A stretch of DNA of 58,278 nucleotides from JAJPXC01 sp964517875 (GTDB lineage: Bacteria > Bacteroidota > Bacteroidia > Bacteroidales > Muribaculaceae), in the NCBI GenBank assembly GCA_964517875.1, contig CAZFEU010000004.1, positions 1 to 58,278 of the forward strand, written 5' to 3'. The notes below the pieces were generated by a model. That model was not told where the DNA came from, did not search any database, and worked only from the letters and a program-made list of their open reading frames with translations. Made by a program: the position numbers and the translations under genes. Shown here in pieces: positions 9,161-17,746 of the stretch; within the stretch, counting starts at the first letter, position 1; every line of letters begins with the position of its first letter.

Positions 9161-9625
9161 ATGGCTAATTGGTTTGAATGTAAAGCTAAATACGACAAAG
9201 TGCAGGAGAACGGCTCCGTGAAGTCAACTCCTGAGATCTATCTTGTAGACGCCCTTTCGTTCACCGAGGCTGAGGCACGTATCATCGAAGAGCTCACCCC
9301 ATTCGTGTCGGGCGAACTCACCGTTGAAAGCGTGAAACGCACCAGAATCTATGAAATATTCTGGGACGACTCAGCCGACAAATGGTATCAGGTGAAATAT
9401 GCCATCATCACCATTGATGAAAAATCGGCCGTTGAAAAACGCTCGGTTGTCACCGCAATGGTAGCCGCCAACGACTTCCGCGGCGCCCTCGACAATTTCA
9501 TGGAGGGGATGAAGGGCACGTTGATGGACTTTGAAATCACATCAATCGCCGAGACTAAGATAATGGACGTGTACAAGGTAAATCTCGACGGTTCAAAGCC
9601 CAAAGTAGCCTCAACGGCTGAATAA
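9161..9625 (+). CDS. DUF4494 family protein
   Basis: 154-residue cytosolic protein with no signal or membrane helix. The start (MANWFECKAKYDK) and the central alternating strands match the Bacteroidota-restricted DUF4494 family, often found beside yggS. It sits between the TPR lipoprotein and yggS with gaps of 14 and 13 bases, so co-transcription is likely. No catalytic motif is visible and the biochemical role is unknown. Confidence 0.8.
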   Translation: MANWFECKAKYDKVQENGSVKSTPEIYLVDALSFTEAEARIIEELTPFVSGELTVESVKRTRIYEIFWDDSADKWYQVKYAIITIDEKSAVEKRSVVTAMVAANDFRGALDNFMEGMKGTLMDFEITSIAETKIMDVYKVNLDGSKPKVASTAE

Positions 9626-9638
9626 GGCATCTACATTA

Positions 9639-10310
9639 ATGACACAGATCGCACAAAATCTCGAAGCCATCCGCTCCACCCTCCCCCAGGGGGTGGAGCT
9701 GGTAGCTGTTTCAAAATTCCACCCTGTTGAGGCACTTCAAGAGGCATACAATGCCGGTCAACGTGTGTTTGGCGAGAGTCGCGTGCAGGAGTTGACTGGC
9801 AAGATCGAACAGATGCCCGCCGACACACGCTGGCACTTTATCGGCCATCTGCAGACCAACAAGGTGAAGCACCTCATAGGGCAGGTTTCACTTATAGAAA
9901 GCGTCGATACACCCAAGTTGCTTTATCTCATCGACCGACTTTCGGCAAGCGCCGGGGTCACAACCCGCGTTCTGCTTCAGATACATGTGGCCCAGGAAGA
10001 AACTAAATTTGGCTTCGCACCCGATGAGCTGCTTGACTTTGTGCGTTCAGGTGGCTTCAACTCCCTCACTGCCACACATGTTTGTGGCGTGATGGGCATG
10101 GCCTCTAACACCGATGACACTCACCGCATTGCCAATGACTTCAAGCTAATACGCTCCACATTCGAGACGCTTCGCAACGACCCCACGCTGGGCCTCAGAG
10201 ACTTCAATATCGTTTCGATGGGCATGAGTCACGATTACCCCCTCGCCATCGACTGTGGCTCAACTATGGTGAGAATCGGTACCGATATCTTCGGTGAGCG
10301 ACAATACTAA
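9639..10310 (+). CDS. YggS/PROSC-family PLP homeostasis protein
   Basis: 223-residue alanine-racemase-fold protein. The PLP lysine is Lys26 in LVAVSKFHP. Further family signatures are FGESRVQEL, WHFIGHLQTNK and the phosphate-binding end SMGMSHDYPLAI. YggS proteins bind pyridoxal phosphate and buffer its pool rather than catalysing a known reaction. It belongs to the same run as DUF4494. Confidence 0.93.
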   Translation: MTQIAQNLEAIRSTLPQGVELVAVSKFHPVEALQEAYNAGQRVFGESRVQELTGKIEQMPADTRWHFIGHLQTNKVKHLIGQVSLIESVDTPKLLYLIDRLSASAGVTTRVLLQIHVAQEETKFGFAPDELLDFVRSGGFNSLTATHVCGVMGMASNTDDTHRIANDFKLIRSTFETLRNDPTLGLRDFNIVSMGMSHDYPLAIDCGSTMVRIGTDIFGERQY

Positions 10311-10378
10311 AAAATTCCTTAAACTATCAACCATCTCTATAGGAGAATAATACCACACTTTAATAACCAAAAAAACTT

Positions 10379-11713
10379 ATGAGCACAAAAGAACAAAACA
10401 AGGGAAACTTAATAGCCATCGTGGCTATGTTCTTCCTCTTTGCAATGATTTCATTTGTGACCAACCTGGCTGCGCCATTGGGCACAATATGGAAAAACCA
10501 CTACGATTGGTCGGGAATGTTAGGCAACATGATGAACTTCCTGGCATACCTCTTCATGGGAATCCCCGCCGGCAATATGCTGATGAAAATAGGATACAAA
10601 AAGACAGCCCTAAATGCCATCATTATCGGTATCGTAGGTCTTGTCCTTCAATATATGTCGAGCGTTATCGGCGGAGGTGAGGTGTCGATGGTCAACCTCA
10701 TTATTTACCTTTGCGGCGCATTCGTATGCGGCTTCTGCGTATGTATGCTCAACACCGTTGTCAACCCCATGCTCAACCTCCTTGGAGGTGGAGGTAACCG
10801 CGGCAACCAGCTGATACAGATGGGCGGCTCACTCAACTCACTTGCAGGCACCCTTACCCCATTCCTCGTTGGCATGCTCATTGGCGAGGCCACAAAGGCC
10901 AACATGATTCAGGTGCAACCCCTGCTTTGGATCGCTATCGGCGTATTCGTGTTCGCACTCATAGTAGTGGCAGCCGTTAAGATTCCCGAGCCCCATTTGG
11001 CCAAAAAAGGGACTAAGGTAGCCGCTAAAAAAGATAAGTACAGCCCTTGGAGCTTCCGTCACTTCACCTTCGGCGTAATAGGCATATTCTTCTATGTAGG
11101 TACTGAGGTAGGCATCCCTGCCACATTGATATTCTACCTCTCCGATTCTGCCGTTTCAGGCATTACACAGAACGCTGCCGCAGTGGCCGGGTCGGTGGCC
11201 GCTGTTTATTGGTTGCTGATGCTTGTGGGTCGTCTTGCCTCGAGCGTGATTTCCAAATGGGTATCGAGCCGTACACAGCTCATCACCGTAGCATCTGTAG
11301 CCCTGCTGCTCGTACTGCTTGCCATCTACATCCCCTCCACCACACGCGTGGGTTTCTTCGGCTACAGCGTTGAAGAGGGCCTGACATCGGCCACCATCCC
11401 CTTGAGCGCACTCCTGCTCGTGCTCTGCGGACTTTGCACCTCAGTGATGTGGGGCGGCATATTCAACCTCGCCGTTGAGGGACTTGGCAAATACACCGCC
11501 AAAGCTTCAGGCATCTTCATGATGATGGTAGTAGGTGGCGGCGTGATGCCTCTGATTCAGAATTGGCTCTCAGGCCTGGTAGGCTACATGAACTCCTATT
11601 GGCTCGTTGTAGCGATGCTCTTCTATCTGCTCTATTACGGATGCCTCGGCTCAAAGAACGTAAACAACGACATCCCCGTCGACGACACAACCCCCGACCC
11701 CCTCAACCTCTAA
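10379..11713 (+). CDS. MFS transporter, FucP/GlcP-like sugar family
   Basis: 444-residue inner-membrane transporter with 12 predicted helices. The segment NPMLNLLGGGGNRGNQLIQ around residue 128 is typical of the fucose/glucose:proton symporter branch. A cytosolic linker rich in Lys lies near residue 210-225. It follows yggS after 68 bases and is closed by a hairpin terminator at 11735. A hexose or related sugar substrate is likely but not shown by the sequence. Confidence 0.8.
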   Translation: MSTKEQNKGNLIAIVAMFFLFAMISFVTNLAAPLGTIWKNHYDWSGMLGNMMNFLAYLFMGIPAGNMLMKIGYKKTALNAIIIGIVGLVLQYMSSVIGGGEVSMVNLIIYLCGAFVCGFCVCMLNTVVNPMLNLLGGGGNRGNQLIQMGGSLNSLAGTLTPFLVGMLIGEATKANMIQVQPLLWIAIGVFVFALIVVAAVKIPEPHLAKKGTKVAAKKDKYSPWSFRHFTFGVIGIFFYVGTEVGIPATLIFYLSDSAVSGITQNAAAVAGSVAAVYWLLMLVGRLASSVISKWVSSRTQLITVASVALLLVLLAIYIPSTTRVGFFGYSVEEGLTSATIPLSALLLVLCGLCTSVMWGGIFNLAVEGLGKYTAKASGIFMMMVVGGGVMPLIQNWLSGLVGYMNSYWLVVAMLFYLLYYGCLGSKNVNNDIPVDDTTPDPLNL

Positions 11714-11734
11714 CAACCATCCATCCCCTATACC

Positions 11735-11770
11735 AATCAAGGCAGACCCCCTCGCGGGCCTGCCTTGATT
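11735..11770. terminator. Hairpin terminator after the MFS gene
   Basis: AATCAAGGCAG (11735-11745) pairs exactly with CTGCCTTGATT (11760-11770) around a 14-base loop, 22 bases after the MFS stop codon. No long T-run follows. Confidence 0.6.
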
Positions 11771-11865
11771 ACTTTCACCGTTTGCATTCCCCAACATTGA
11801 AACGCATCCAAACGGTAGGGCTGTACCCCGGTGCCGCCGAAAAACAGCATTTCAGCGAATTATGC

Positions 11866-12157
11866 GGACATACGAGCCGTATGTCCCTACAGTTCGGGCG
11901 TACACATTTATGGTGATCGGCGTAGCCGCGATGGCTCGGCAAGTTGGATATGGTTGGACGGCGTAGCCGCGATGGGCTCGGCAAGTTGGAAATGGTTGGA
12001 CGGCGTAGCCGCGATGGGCTCGGCGTAGCCGGGTGCGTGTGTTAGCCCACGGTAAGCTCAGCGTAGCGAGCGTAACCGTGGGTTAGCGTTGCCCTCCTAT
12101 CAAAAATGCTCCGCATCGCGGGGCGTCTCTGCCACCATGGTTAGACCTCGCCGTGGC
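11866..12157. repeat. Cluster of direct and inverted repeats
   Basis: This gene-free stretch (11771-12236) holds: a 9-bp inverted repeat GGACATACG/CGTATGTCC at 11866-11886; a direct repeat of about 42 bases (GGCGTAGCCGCGATGG core) at 11919-11959 and 11960-12001 with a partial third copy from 12002 to ~12034; an interrupted palindrome CCCACGGT...ACCGTGGG at 12046-12082 with inner arms GCTC/GAGC; and GCCAC/GTGGC arms at 12131-12157. It is G+C-rich and unlike coding DNA. It looks like dispersed intergenic repeat elements. Confidence 0.65.
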
Positions 12158-12236
12158 ACGACAGCATAGTTACTGCCGCATAGCCGCACAGCAGTAAATA
12201 CTTTCAAAACTTTCAAAACTCTAATAAGTTTCAAAA

Positions 12237-12788
12237 TTAGAGGGATTGGACGGCTTCGACGACGGTGACGGGGGCGGCGACGGGGATGCGGGGCACGGTG
12301 AAGGCGATCTGCATGATGTAGGAATCGTTGTCGTCGACCTCCCAATTGTTATTATTGTTGTAAACCAAAGTTGAGTTTACGCGGTAAGTGCCGTAACCGG
12401 GCTCATCGCGCTTGGCCACACAGCGATAAAATCCATAGTCTACGTGGTCGAGCTGGCTATAGTTGAGCACTAATGTGCGATAGAACACCACGGTATACTG
12501 TGCGAAATCAACATCAAGTATTTCAGGATTACTTTGCAAAAACTTCTCAGAGAGCGTGGCCTTAACTTGCTCTGCACTACTGCACATCCATGCCTCTACG
12601 CCCATATTGGGGTTGGAGAGGATGCCTTCGGTATTGTTGAGCGGCACAGATACCCGCGACACTTCCTCGCCGATTTTCACCGTTTCATATTGTGGTGTGG
12701 GGTCATCGTCATCTGAGCACGCACTGGTTACTGCACACATGGGAAGTATCATCAACGGAAGAAGCAGTTTTTTCAGTAGTTGTTTCAT
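12237..12788 (-). CDS. Putative surface or periplasmic lipoprotein
   Basis: 183 residues with a lipoprotein signal: basic start MKQLLKK, hydrophobic core, and TSAC with Cys24, followed by SDDDD. Acidic residues right after the cysteine resemble Bacteroidota lipoprotein export signals, so surface exposure is possible. The mature part is beta-rich with a run of five Asn near residue 145 and no recognised domain. The stop lies directly beside the repeat cluster. Function unknown. Confidence 0.65.
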   Translation of the reverse strand: MKQLLKKLLLPLMILPMCAVTSACSDDDDPTPQYETVKIGEEVSRVSVPLNNTEGILSNPNMGVEAWMCSSAEQVKATLSEKFLQSNPEILDVDFAQYTVVFYRTLVLNYSQLDHVDYGFYRCVAKRDEPGYGTYRVNSTLVYNNNNNWEVDDNDSYIMQIAFTVPRIPVAAPVTVVEAVQSL

Positions 12789-12867
12789 ATTATGTCAAAA
12801 AAAACGGTTTTAGGATTAATTGGGTCAATCACATAAACGCCCTAATAATAACGGCATTATGCGCAAA

Positions 12868-13341
12868 TTATTGCTCGGTCAACTCCTGCCACAGCGGCAA
12901 CTGAGGCAAGAAACGATAACTATGGTTGTCATAATCTATCTCGCAGCAATAATGATCAATACCATTTGACACCACAACTATCCTGGCTTTCAGCACCATG
13001 TTGTAGCGCACTATCTGGTCGAACACTCGTTGAGAGATGGATATGTGTGGCGCCTTGTACTCCACAATCACCATAGGCCGACGCGACATGTCGAACACCA
13101 CCGTGTCGCAACGCTTCTGTGTGTCATTGAGCTTGATTGACATCTCATTGGCCATCAATCCGGCGGGATAACACCGATGGTCAATCATGTAGGCCGTAAA
13201 ATGTTGCCTCACCCACTCCTCAGGCGTTAGTGCCACATACTTACGCCGCAGTCGGTCGTACACCCGAGTCACACCATCGTCGCAATCGCGTATCTGCAAT
13301 TGCGCAGGAGGTAAGTTGAGTTGTGGTAGCGACTTGTTCAA
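12868..13341 (-). CDS. Orphan HsdR_N-like nuclease-domain protein
   Basis: About 157 residues. It matches the stand-alone 'type I restriction enzyme R N-terminal domain' family (HSDR_N_2) common in Bacteroidota: the start LNLPPAQLQIRD, the region KYVALTPEEWVRQHF, then a PD-(D/E)xK-like core with CDTVVFD and VIVEYKAP. No restriction or modification genes are nearby. Start choice: a GTG at 13374 would add 11 residues but lies inside the terminator hairpin of tRNA-His, so the in-frame TTG at 13341 is preferred; both are uncertain. The function of these orphans is not known. Confidence 0.65.
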   Translation of the reverse strand: MNKSLPQLNLPPAQLQIRDCDDGVTRVYDRLRRKYVALTPEEWVRQHFTAYMIDHRCYPAGLMANEMSIKLNDTQKRCDTVVFDMSRRPMVIVEYKAPHISISQRVFDQIVRYNMVLKARIVVVSNGIDHYCCEIDYDNHSYRFLPQLPLWQELTEQ

Positions 13342-13359
13342 GGCTATGACAATAATTAT

Positions 13360-13388
13360 AAAAAAATCGGCCACCTAAAGGCAGCCGA
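13360..13388 (-). terminator. Rho-independent terminator of tRNA-His
   Basis: Read on the minus strand, a hairpin TCGGC..CC-TTTA-GG..GCCGA (13367-13388) is followed by seven T (13360-13366). It lies 17 bases after the tRNA. Confidence 0.8.
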
Positions 13389-13404
13389 CATAAATCAAAG
13401 TATG

Positions 13405-13479
13405 GGTGAATAGTGGGGTTCGAACCCACGACCTTCGGAACCACAATCCGACATTCTAACCAGCTGAACTATATTCACC
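13405..13479 (-). tRNA. tRNA-His (anticodon GTG)
   Basis: The minus strand folds as a full cloverleaf: 7-bp acceptor stem GTGAATA/TATTCAC, D arm GTTC-AGCTGGTTA-GAAT, anticodon stem TCGGA/TCCGA with loop TTGTGGT, and T arm GTGGG-TTCGAAC-CCCAC. The anticodon is GTG. The extra 5' G at 13479 opposite C at 13405 is the G-1:C73 pair special to tRNA-His. The CCA end is not fully encoded. Confidence 0.96.
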
Positions 13480-13500
13480 ATCTGTTGGTTTTGAACGGTG

Positions 13501-13531
13501 CAAAGGTAAGTACTATTTTCGACCCATGCAA
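13501..13531 (-). promoter_or_regulatory. Promoter of tRNA-His
   Basis: On the minus strand TTG (13531-13529), a 20-base spacer, and TACCTTTG (13508-13501), an exact TAnnTTTG box. Transcription would begin near 13495, about 16 bases before the mature tRNA. Confidence 0.75.
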
Positions 13532-13596
13532 TTTTTCAGCCACTTTTTTATTCTAAAAAATTTTGATACGGATAGTAAAATGGTTAGCCATTGAGG

Positions 13597-14901
13597 CTAC
13601 AATCCGCGCTTGCAGCGGCACGCCTTGACTCCTGCAACGGCAATTACAGCTTGTGAGGGGTCGACATAGCGGGCGATAAGTGAGGATATTAAAGCGGGCG
13701 AAGCATTGCGCACTGCATTGATTTGCAGGTCGAAATAGTCGGCCGGAGAGTCGTTGAGCTGTGCTGACATAATGAAGTCGGAGATGCCAAACGGCGTATC
13801 GAGTGTAGCCGCCAGTCGGGTGAAATATCCGCGGCGCACTCGCTGCATCTCATCCTCGCTCAACGGAGTATCAACCATTCGTCTGATTTCAGCAATTGTT
13901 TCGCTTATGAGCTCATCGACCGACTCAGGCGAGGTTGAGGCCGTAATCTCTACCACTCCACCCTCACGATAGCCATAAAGCAGGGCGTTGATTCCGTAGG
14001 TAAGGCCGCGCTCCTCACGGATATTCGTCATCAATCTACTGCCGAAATATCCACCCAAGGCGTAAATGGCCAGCCGCAGATTAGCGTAATCAGGATGTTG
14101 GCGGTCGATGGTAGGAATCGAAATATTTACACCACATTGTTGCGCTCCAGCCTTCTCGATAAACACCGGCTGCGCAGTGGGTATGGAATTGAATTTACGT
14201 ACATTAGTCTCAATCACTGGAGTTGAAGCTGGCATCATCTCAAGCATCTGCGACACCTGATTTTCAAGTGCTTCGGTAATATCGCCCGATAGATAAGCTG
14301 TCATCGTAGCCGGATTATACACCCGTTTATGCCATTGCCTCATCTCATCGACAGGAATATCAAGCACATCTTCGCACACGATAGTACGGCCACCATAGTG
14401 TCCTGGGCCAGCTATATGACGCATAGCCTCCTCGCCAGCAAGCACTTCCACCCGCTCCAACTCAACGTTTCGACTGGCTACTATGCGTTGACGCACACGG
14501 TCGATACGATCGGCAGGGAATGTGGGTTGATAAACAGCATCAAGTACAGTAGGAAGCACTGTAGCGATATTGCCGCTCGTAGCTGCCAATGACACCGTAG
14601 AGTAATGACCGTTGGTAGTAGCACGCAGCTGTGCGCCGTTGTAATCAAGTATCTCCTCCAGCTCGTCAGCCGAAGCAGCCGCCGAACCCTCGCGTAGACC
14701 GGCACTCACCAATTTGGCTGTCGCAATTGAAGGGGCCTCGGCTGTACCTCCTGCCCAATTCATTGTAAGCTGTGCCACTGGCTGAGTGCCATCGGCTATT
14801 AATGCGAGCTGTGCCCCATTCGATAGCTTACGATGCTTCACTGCCGGCAGATGTAGGTCGGCAAAATCAGCAACAACGGGTGGAATACTACGGTCAACCA
14901 T
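13597..14901 (-). CDS. M16 (insulinase-like) peptidase, non-catalytic subunit type
   Basis: 434-residue M16-family protein with two homologous halves. The zinc motif HXXEH expected near residues 63-68 is absent (the stretch reads AKLVSAGLRE), while the partner-type signature ERGLTYG with Arg298 and Tyr302 in the second half is kept. In M16B heterodimers this pattern marks the subunit that helps bind substrate without holding the metal. There is no signal peptide. Its start overlaps the kdsB stop by 8 bases. A catalytic partner is not in this window. Confidence 0.8.
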   Translation of the reverse strand: MVDRSIPPVVADFADLHLPAVKHRKLSNGAQLALIADGTQPVAQLTMNWAGGTAEAPSIATAKLVSAGLREGSAAASADELEEILDYNGAQLRATTNGHYSTVSLAATSGNIATVLPTVLDAVYQPTFPADRIDRVRQRIVASRNVELERVEVLAGEEAMRHIAGPGHYGGRTIVCEDVLDIPVDEMRQWHKRVYNPATMTAYLSGDITEALENQVSQMLEMMPASTPVIETNVRKFNSIPTAQPVFIEKAGAQQCGVNISIPTIDRQHPDYANLRLAIYALGGYFGSRLMTNIREERGLTYGINALLYGYREGGVVEITASTSPESVDELISETIAEIRRMVDTPLSEDEMQRVRRGYFTRLAATLDTPFGISDFIMSAQLNDSPADYFDLQINAVRNASPALISSLIARYVDPSQAVIAVAGVKACRCKRGL

Positions 14902-15652
14902 TTTTCACAAGCTGTAAAGCATTCTGAATATCCTCGGGCGTATCAATACCGATGGTGGGTATATCCGTCAACGCCACCTTGATACGGTAGCCATTCTGGA
15001 GCCAGCGGAGCTGCTCGAGCGATTCGGCAAGCTCCAACGTGGATTGTGGCAACCGGGTGATTTCGTCGAGCACGTGCGCCCGATATGCATACATGCCCAC
15101 ATGTGTAAGGAATGTAGCATGGTCGAGCCATTGTTGCCACTCATATCCCCTGACGTAGGGGATGATAGAGCGGCTGAAATATAATGCATTCCCATCATCG
15201 TCGCGCACCAATTTCACCAAGTTGGGGTCGAAAAGCCCTTCAAAGCCACCTTCTTTATCGTAAATGCGAGCCAGCGTGGCTATATCGGTGGCCGGATCGT
15301 CAAAACATTCCTTCAGCGCATTGATTTGGCGCGGATCAATAAATGGCTCGTCACCCTGAATGTTAATCACCACATCGGCATCAAGTCCTAAGTTATGGTA
15401 TGCCTCGCAGATTCGGTCGGTGCCCGACCGATGCTTGTCGGAGGTCATCACTACCGTTCCGCCAAACCCTCTTACAACCTGCGCTATACGTTCATCATCA
15501 GTAGCTACAGCCACCGTGTCGATAGCTTTTGACACCTGACGATATACACGCTCTATCATGGTCATGCCTCCTATGTCGGCCAACGGTTTGCCCGGGAATC
15601 GGGATGATGCATAGCGAGCCGGAATGAGTCCGGCAAATTTGAGTTTATCCAT
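14894..15652 (-). CDS. kdsB: 3-deoxy-manno-octulosonate cytidylyltransferase (CMP-Kdo synthetase)
   Basis: Activates Kdo with CTP for the inner core of LPS. 252 residues from the ATG at 15652; this start gives MDKLKFAGLIPARYASSRFPGKPL, the usual N-terminus with the nucleotide-binding PARYxSxRxPGK loop, whereas the ATG at 15697 would add an unrelated 15-residue extension. Further family motifs are VATDDERI, MTSDKHRSGTDRI and NIQGDEPFI. It overlaps the flippase-like gene upstream and the M16 gene downstream by 8 bases each, so the three are translated from one message. Confidence 0.95.
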   Translation of the reverse strand: MDKLKFAGLIPARYASSRFPGKPLADIGGMTMIERVYRQVSKAIDTVAVATDDERIAQVVRGFGGTVVMTSDKHRSGTDRICEAYHNLGLDADVVINIQGDEPFIDPRQINALKECFDDPATDIATLARIYDKEGGFEGLFDPNLVKLVRDDDGNALYFSRSIIPYVRGYEWQQWLDHATFLTHVGMYAYRAHVLDEITRLPQSTLELAESLEQLRWLQNGYRIKVALTDIPTIGIDTPEDIQNALQLVKNG

Positions 15653-16724
15653 TGTTCTTACGTTTATGCGAGAAAAATCCGGGCAATAGGCACACACCTA
15701 TTAATAAGTATATGTAATAGGAAAGAAGACGCCAGAAAAGAGCTATTACAAGTGCTATTGCCAATCCGGCGGCTCCTGCGGCTATCATGTCACCATAGTA
15801 CTCCGTGAACAGCCACTCACTTACACCCGAACCTCCGGGGGTCGGAGCTGCCATCAGCACTACCCATATCACAAACTGCCGGCCAAACACTACGAGCTGG
15901 TCGGCCGCTGGCACAAATCCCAGGAACAGCGCATTAACCATAAGAAAACGGCTGCTCCATGACACTGCTGTTGCTACAAATGCTCTGAGCCACCATCGTA
16001 AGCCTTTGTTGCGTAGCTGGGCCGAGGTGGTGATCATATCACCTACCATCACATCTACCGATTTTTGCCAACGGCGCAGCCAACGCCATGAGAATACTTT
16101 GCGAAGAAAATTTCCCACTGCTTCGGGTTTGACGAGGATGCCAAGAATCAAAATCGTTGTGTACATCACAAGGAAGCCGTACACCACCCAGAATACCGTT
16201 TTGAGTCCGAGCGTAAAGGCATAACCTCCGGTGCTGAAACCGAAAAGCTCGTCAAACGGCATCAACATCACAATAATAGGGCAAGCTACTACAAGAAATG
16301 CCTCATCGAGCAGTAGTGTTGTCATCATCAGCATCGTAGCTTTGCCAAGTGCTACACCTTCGCGATTAAGGTATATCATGCTGAAAGCACTACCACCAAC
16401 TGCTGTTGGTGTAACACAGGAAGTAAATTCGCACAGCATATCCACCTTCAGCGCTTGCCGCCACGTGAGCTCACCGGCTGTAAGTTCATGGAAACGCCAG
16501 GTCAAGCCGAAGTCGCGCCCTACCATGCAAAGCCACGCAAGAAAAATGCACCCTATTACTTTGGGTGTGAAATCAATCAGCGACCACGTATCTGCTGTAA
16601 ACTCACGTTGAAACAGCCACACCACCACCGCCACACCAATTAGGACCGGCGTGAGCACCTTAAGCCAAATTCGGCTGGATGCTTTGCTATTTATTTCGGA
16701 TGATTCGATGTTGCTGTTCGACAT
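15645..16724 (-). CDS. Lysylphosphatidylglycerol synthetase/AglD-like membrane protein (UPF0104)
   Basis: 359 residues from the ATG at 16724, which gives MSNSNIESSEI; an in-frame ATG at 16772 would precede the probable promoter box. About eight membrane helices, with the family's APTPGGSGVSEW motif near the C-terminus. Members include the flippase half of MprF and proteins tied to glycolipid or LPS handling. Position at the head of the kdsB operon fits an envelope role. The transported lipid is unknown. Confidence 0.75.
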   Translation of the reverse strand: MSNSNIESSEINSKASSRIWLKVLTPVLIGVAVVVWLFQREFTADTWSLIDFTPKVIGCIFLAWLCMVGRDFGLTWRFHELTAGELTWRQALKVDMLCEFTSCVTPTAVGGSAFSMIYLNREGVALGKATMLMMTTLLLDEAFLVVACPIIVMLMPFDELFGFSTGGYAFTLGLKTVFWVVYGFLVMYTTILILGILVKPEAVGNFLRKVFSWRWLRRWQKSVDVMVGDMITTSAQLRNKGLRWWLRAFVATAVSWSSRFLMVNALFLGFVPAADQLVVFGRQFVIWVVLMAAPTPGGSGVSEWLFTEYYGDMIAAGAAGLAIALVIALFWRLLSYYIYLLIGVCLLPGFFSHKRKNNG

Positions 16725-16760
16725 TGCGCAAATGCTGATTACAGAGGTAAAAAAGTGACA

Positions 16761-16768
16761 CAAAGGTA
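16761..16768 (-). promoter_or_regulatory. Probable -7 box for the kdsB operon
   Basis: On the minus strand TACCTTTG matches TAnnTTTG. It would start transcription about 30 bases before the ATG at 16724. No good -33 TTG lies at the usual distance, so support is partial. Confidence 0.4.
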
Positions 16769-16782
16769 ACACTTCTTTTCAA

Positions 16783-16790
16783 TATTTTTG
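16783..16790 (+). promoter_or_regulatory. Probable -7 box for the thiamine operon
   Basis: TATTTTTG matches TAnnTTTG and lies 20 bases before the riboswitch starts. The -33 element is not clear. Confidence 0.4.
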
Positions 16791-16809
16791 TAAATTCGCG
16801 GTAATGATT

Positions 16810-16894
16810 GACAAAGGGGTGCTTCGTCAACACGTCGAAGCTGAGATTACACCCTTCGAACCTGATACGGGTTAGCACCCGCGTAGGAATTGTC
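16810..16894 (+). promoter_or_regulatory. TPP riboswitch (THI element)
   Basis: The conserved parts are all present: GGGGTGC near 16815, CTGAGATTACACCC at 16841-16854, and ACCTGATACGGGTTAGC followed by GCGTAGGAA. The closing stem P1 is GACAA (16810-16814) with TTGTC (16890-16894). It binds thiamine pyrophosphate and turns down the operon that follows. The thiD ATG lies 39 bases after P1, and C-rich bases there (CCCATCTCACCCCC) may pair with the start region in the ligand-bound state. Confidence 0.95.
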
Positions 16895-16933
16895 CCATCT
16901 CACCCCCATTGGCAATCGCATTTATAGTAGCCA

Positions 16934-17746
16934 ATGACACCTATACCCGTTCTCACCATCGCCGGAAGCGACCCTTCAGGTGGCGCCGGAATCCAAGCCG
17001 ACCTTAAGACAATGTCGGCATTAGGGGTTTATGGCATGTCGGTTATCACAGCCATTACAGCGCAAAACACTACAGGTGTGCGCCGATTCACAAGCCTTGA
17101 GCCGGAGATGGTGCGCGATCAACTTGAAATGGTGATCACCGACATACCACCACTGGCCATTAAGACAGGTATGCTGGCCACAGCACCCATTGTCGATGCA
17201 ATTTGCGACACGCTCTCACGCTTTCCTCACATTCAATTAGTAGTTGACCCTGTGATGGTGGCCACATCGGGCGACCAGCTTATCGACGATGAAGCAATCG
17301 ATACCATTGTGACCCGACTTTTCCCATTGGCCACTCTCATCACACCCAACGTTAATGAGGCCCAACGCCTCACAGGCTGCGATGATCCTGAAGTGCAGGC
17401 CAGTATACTACTCAACTCCGGGCCACAAGCCGTATTGCTAAAAGGTGGCGACCGTAGCGGCCACGAGAGTGCCGACCTACTATGGATAAAAGGTGACACT
17501 AAACCAACAAGGTTCGCAACTGCGCGATTAGACACAGTCAACACCCACGGCACAGGATGCACCCTATCGTCGGCGATTGCCTCATACATAGCATTGGGCA
17601 AAGATATTGTCCAGTCCGTAAAACAGGGCAAACAATATATTTACAACGCAATCGAAGCCGCCGCTCAGTGGCACATTGGTCATGGACATGGTCCCGTAAA
17701 CCATTATATTGACTCCGATATTAATCCCAAAACTACATTCCGATGA
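16934..17746 (+). CDS. thiD: Hydroxymethylpyrimidine (phosphate) kinase
   Basis: 270-residue ribokinase-fold enzyme that phosphorylates HMP and HMP-P to HMP-PP, the pyrimidine half of thiamine. The start GSDPSGGAGIQADLKT and the C-terminal NTHGTGCTLSSAIA with the catalytic/oxyanion region are exact family signatures. First gene under the TPP riboswitch. It overlaps thiS by 4 bases. Confidence 0.96.
   Translation: MTPIPVLTIAGSDPSGGAGIQADLKTMSALGVYGMSVITAITAQNTTGVRRFTSLEPEMVRDQLEMVITDIPPLAIKTGMLATAPIVDAICDTLSRFPHIQLVVDPVMVATSGDQLIDDEAIDTIVTRLFPLATLITPNVNEAQRLTGCDDPEVQASILLNSGPQAVLLKGGDRSGHESADLLWIKGDTKPTRFATARLDTVNTHGTGCTLSSAIASYIALGKDIVQSVKQGKQYIYNAIEAAAQWHIGHGHGPVNHYIDSDINPKTTFR

Noticed and set aside
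11831..12028. 65-codon ORF with repeated residues (WLDGVAAMGSA)
   Set aside because: The repeat in the protein is only the DNA repeat read in frame; no start signal, signal peptide or family resemblance.
11919..12034. Possible short CRISPR array
   Set aside because: Units are direct repeats placed end to end with no unique spacers, only two and a part copies, and no cas genes are nearby.
12100..12345. 81-codon minus-strand ORF rich in Arg and His
   Set aside because: It overlaps the end of the lipoprotein gene in another frame and has the composition of a shadow frame in G+C-rich DNA.
13405..13479. tRNA-His as attachment site of an integrated element
   Set aside because: No partial copy of the tRNA end, no integrase and no base-composition change nearby.
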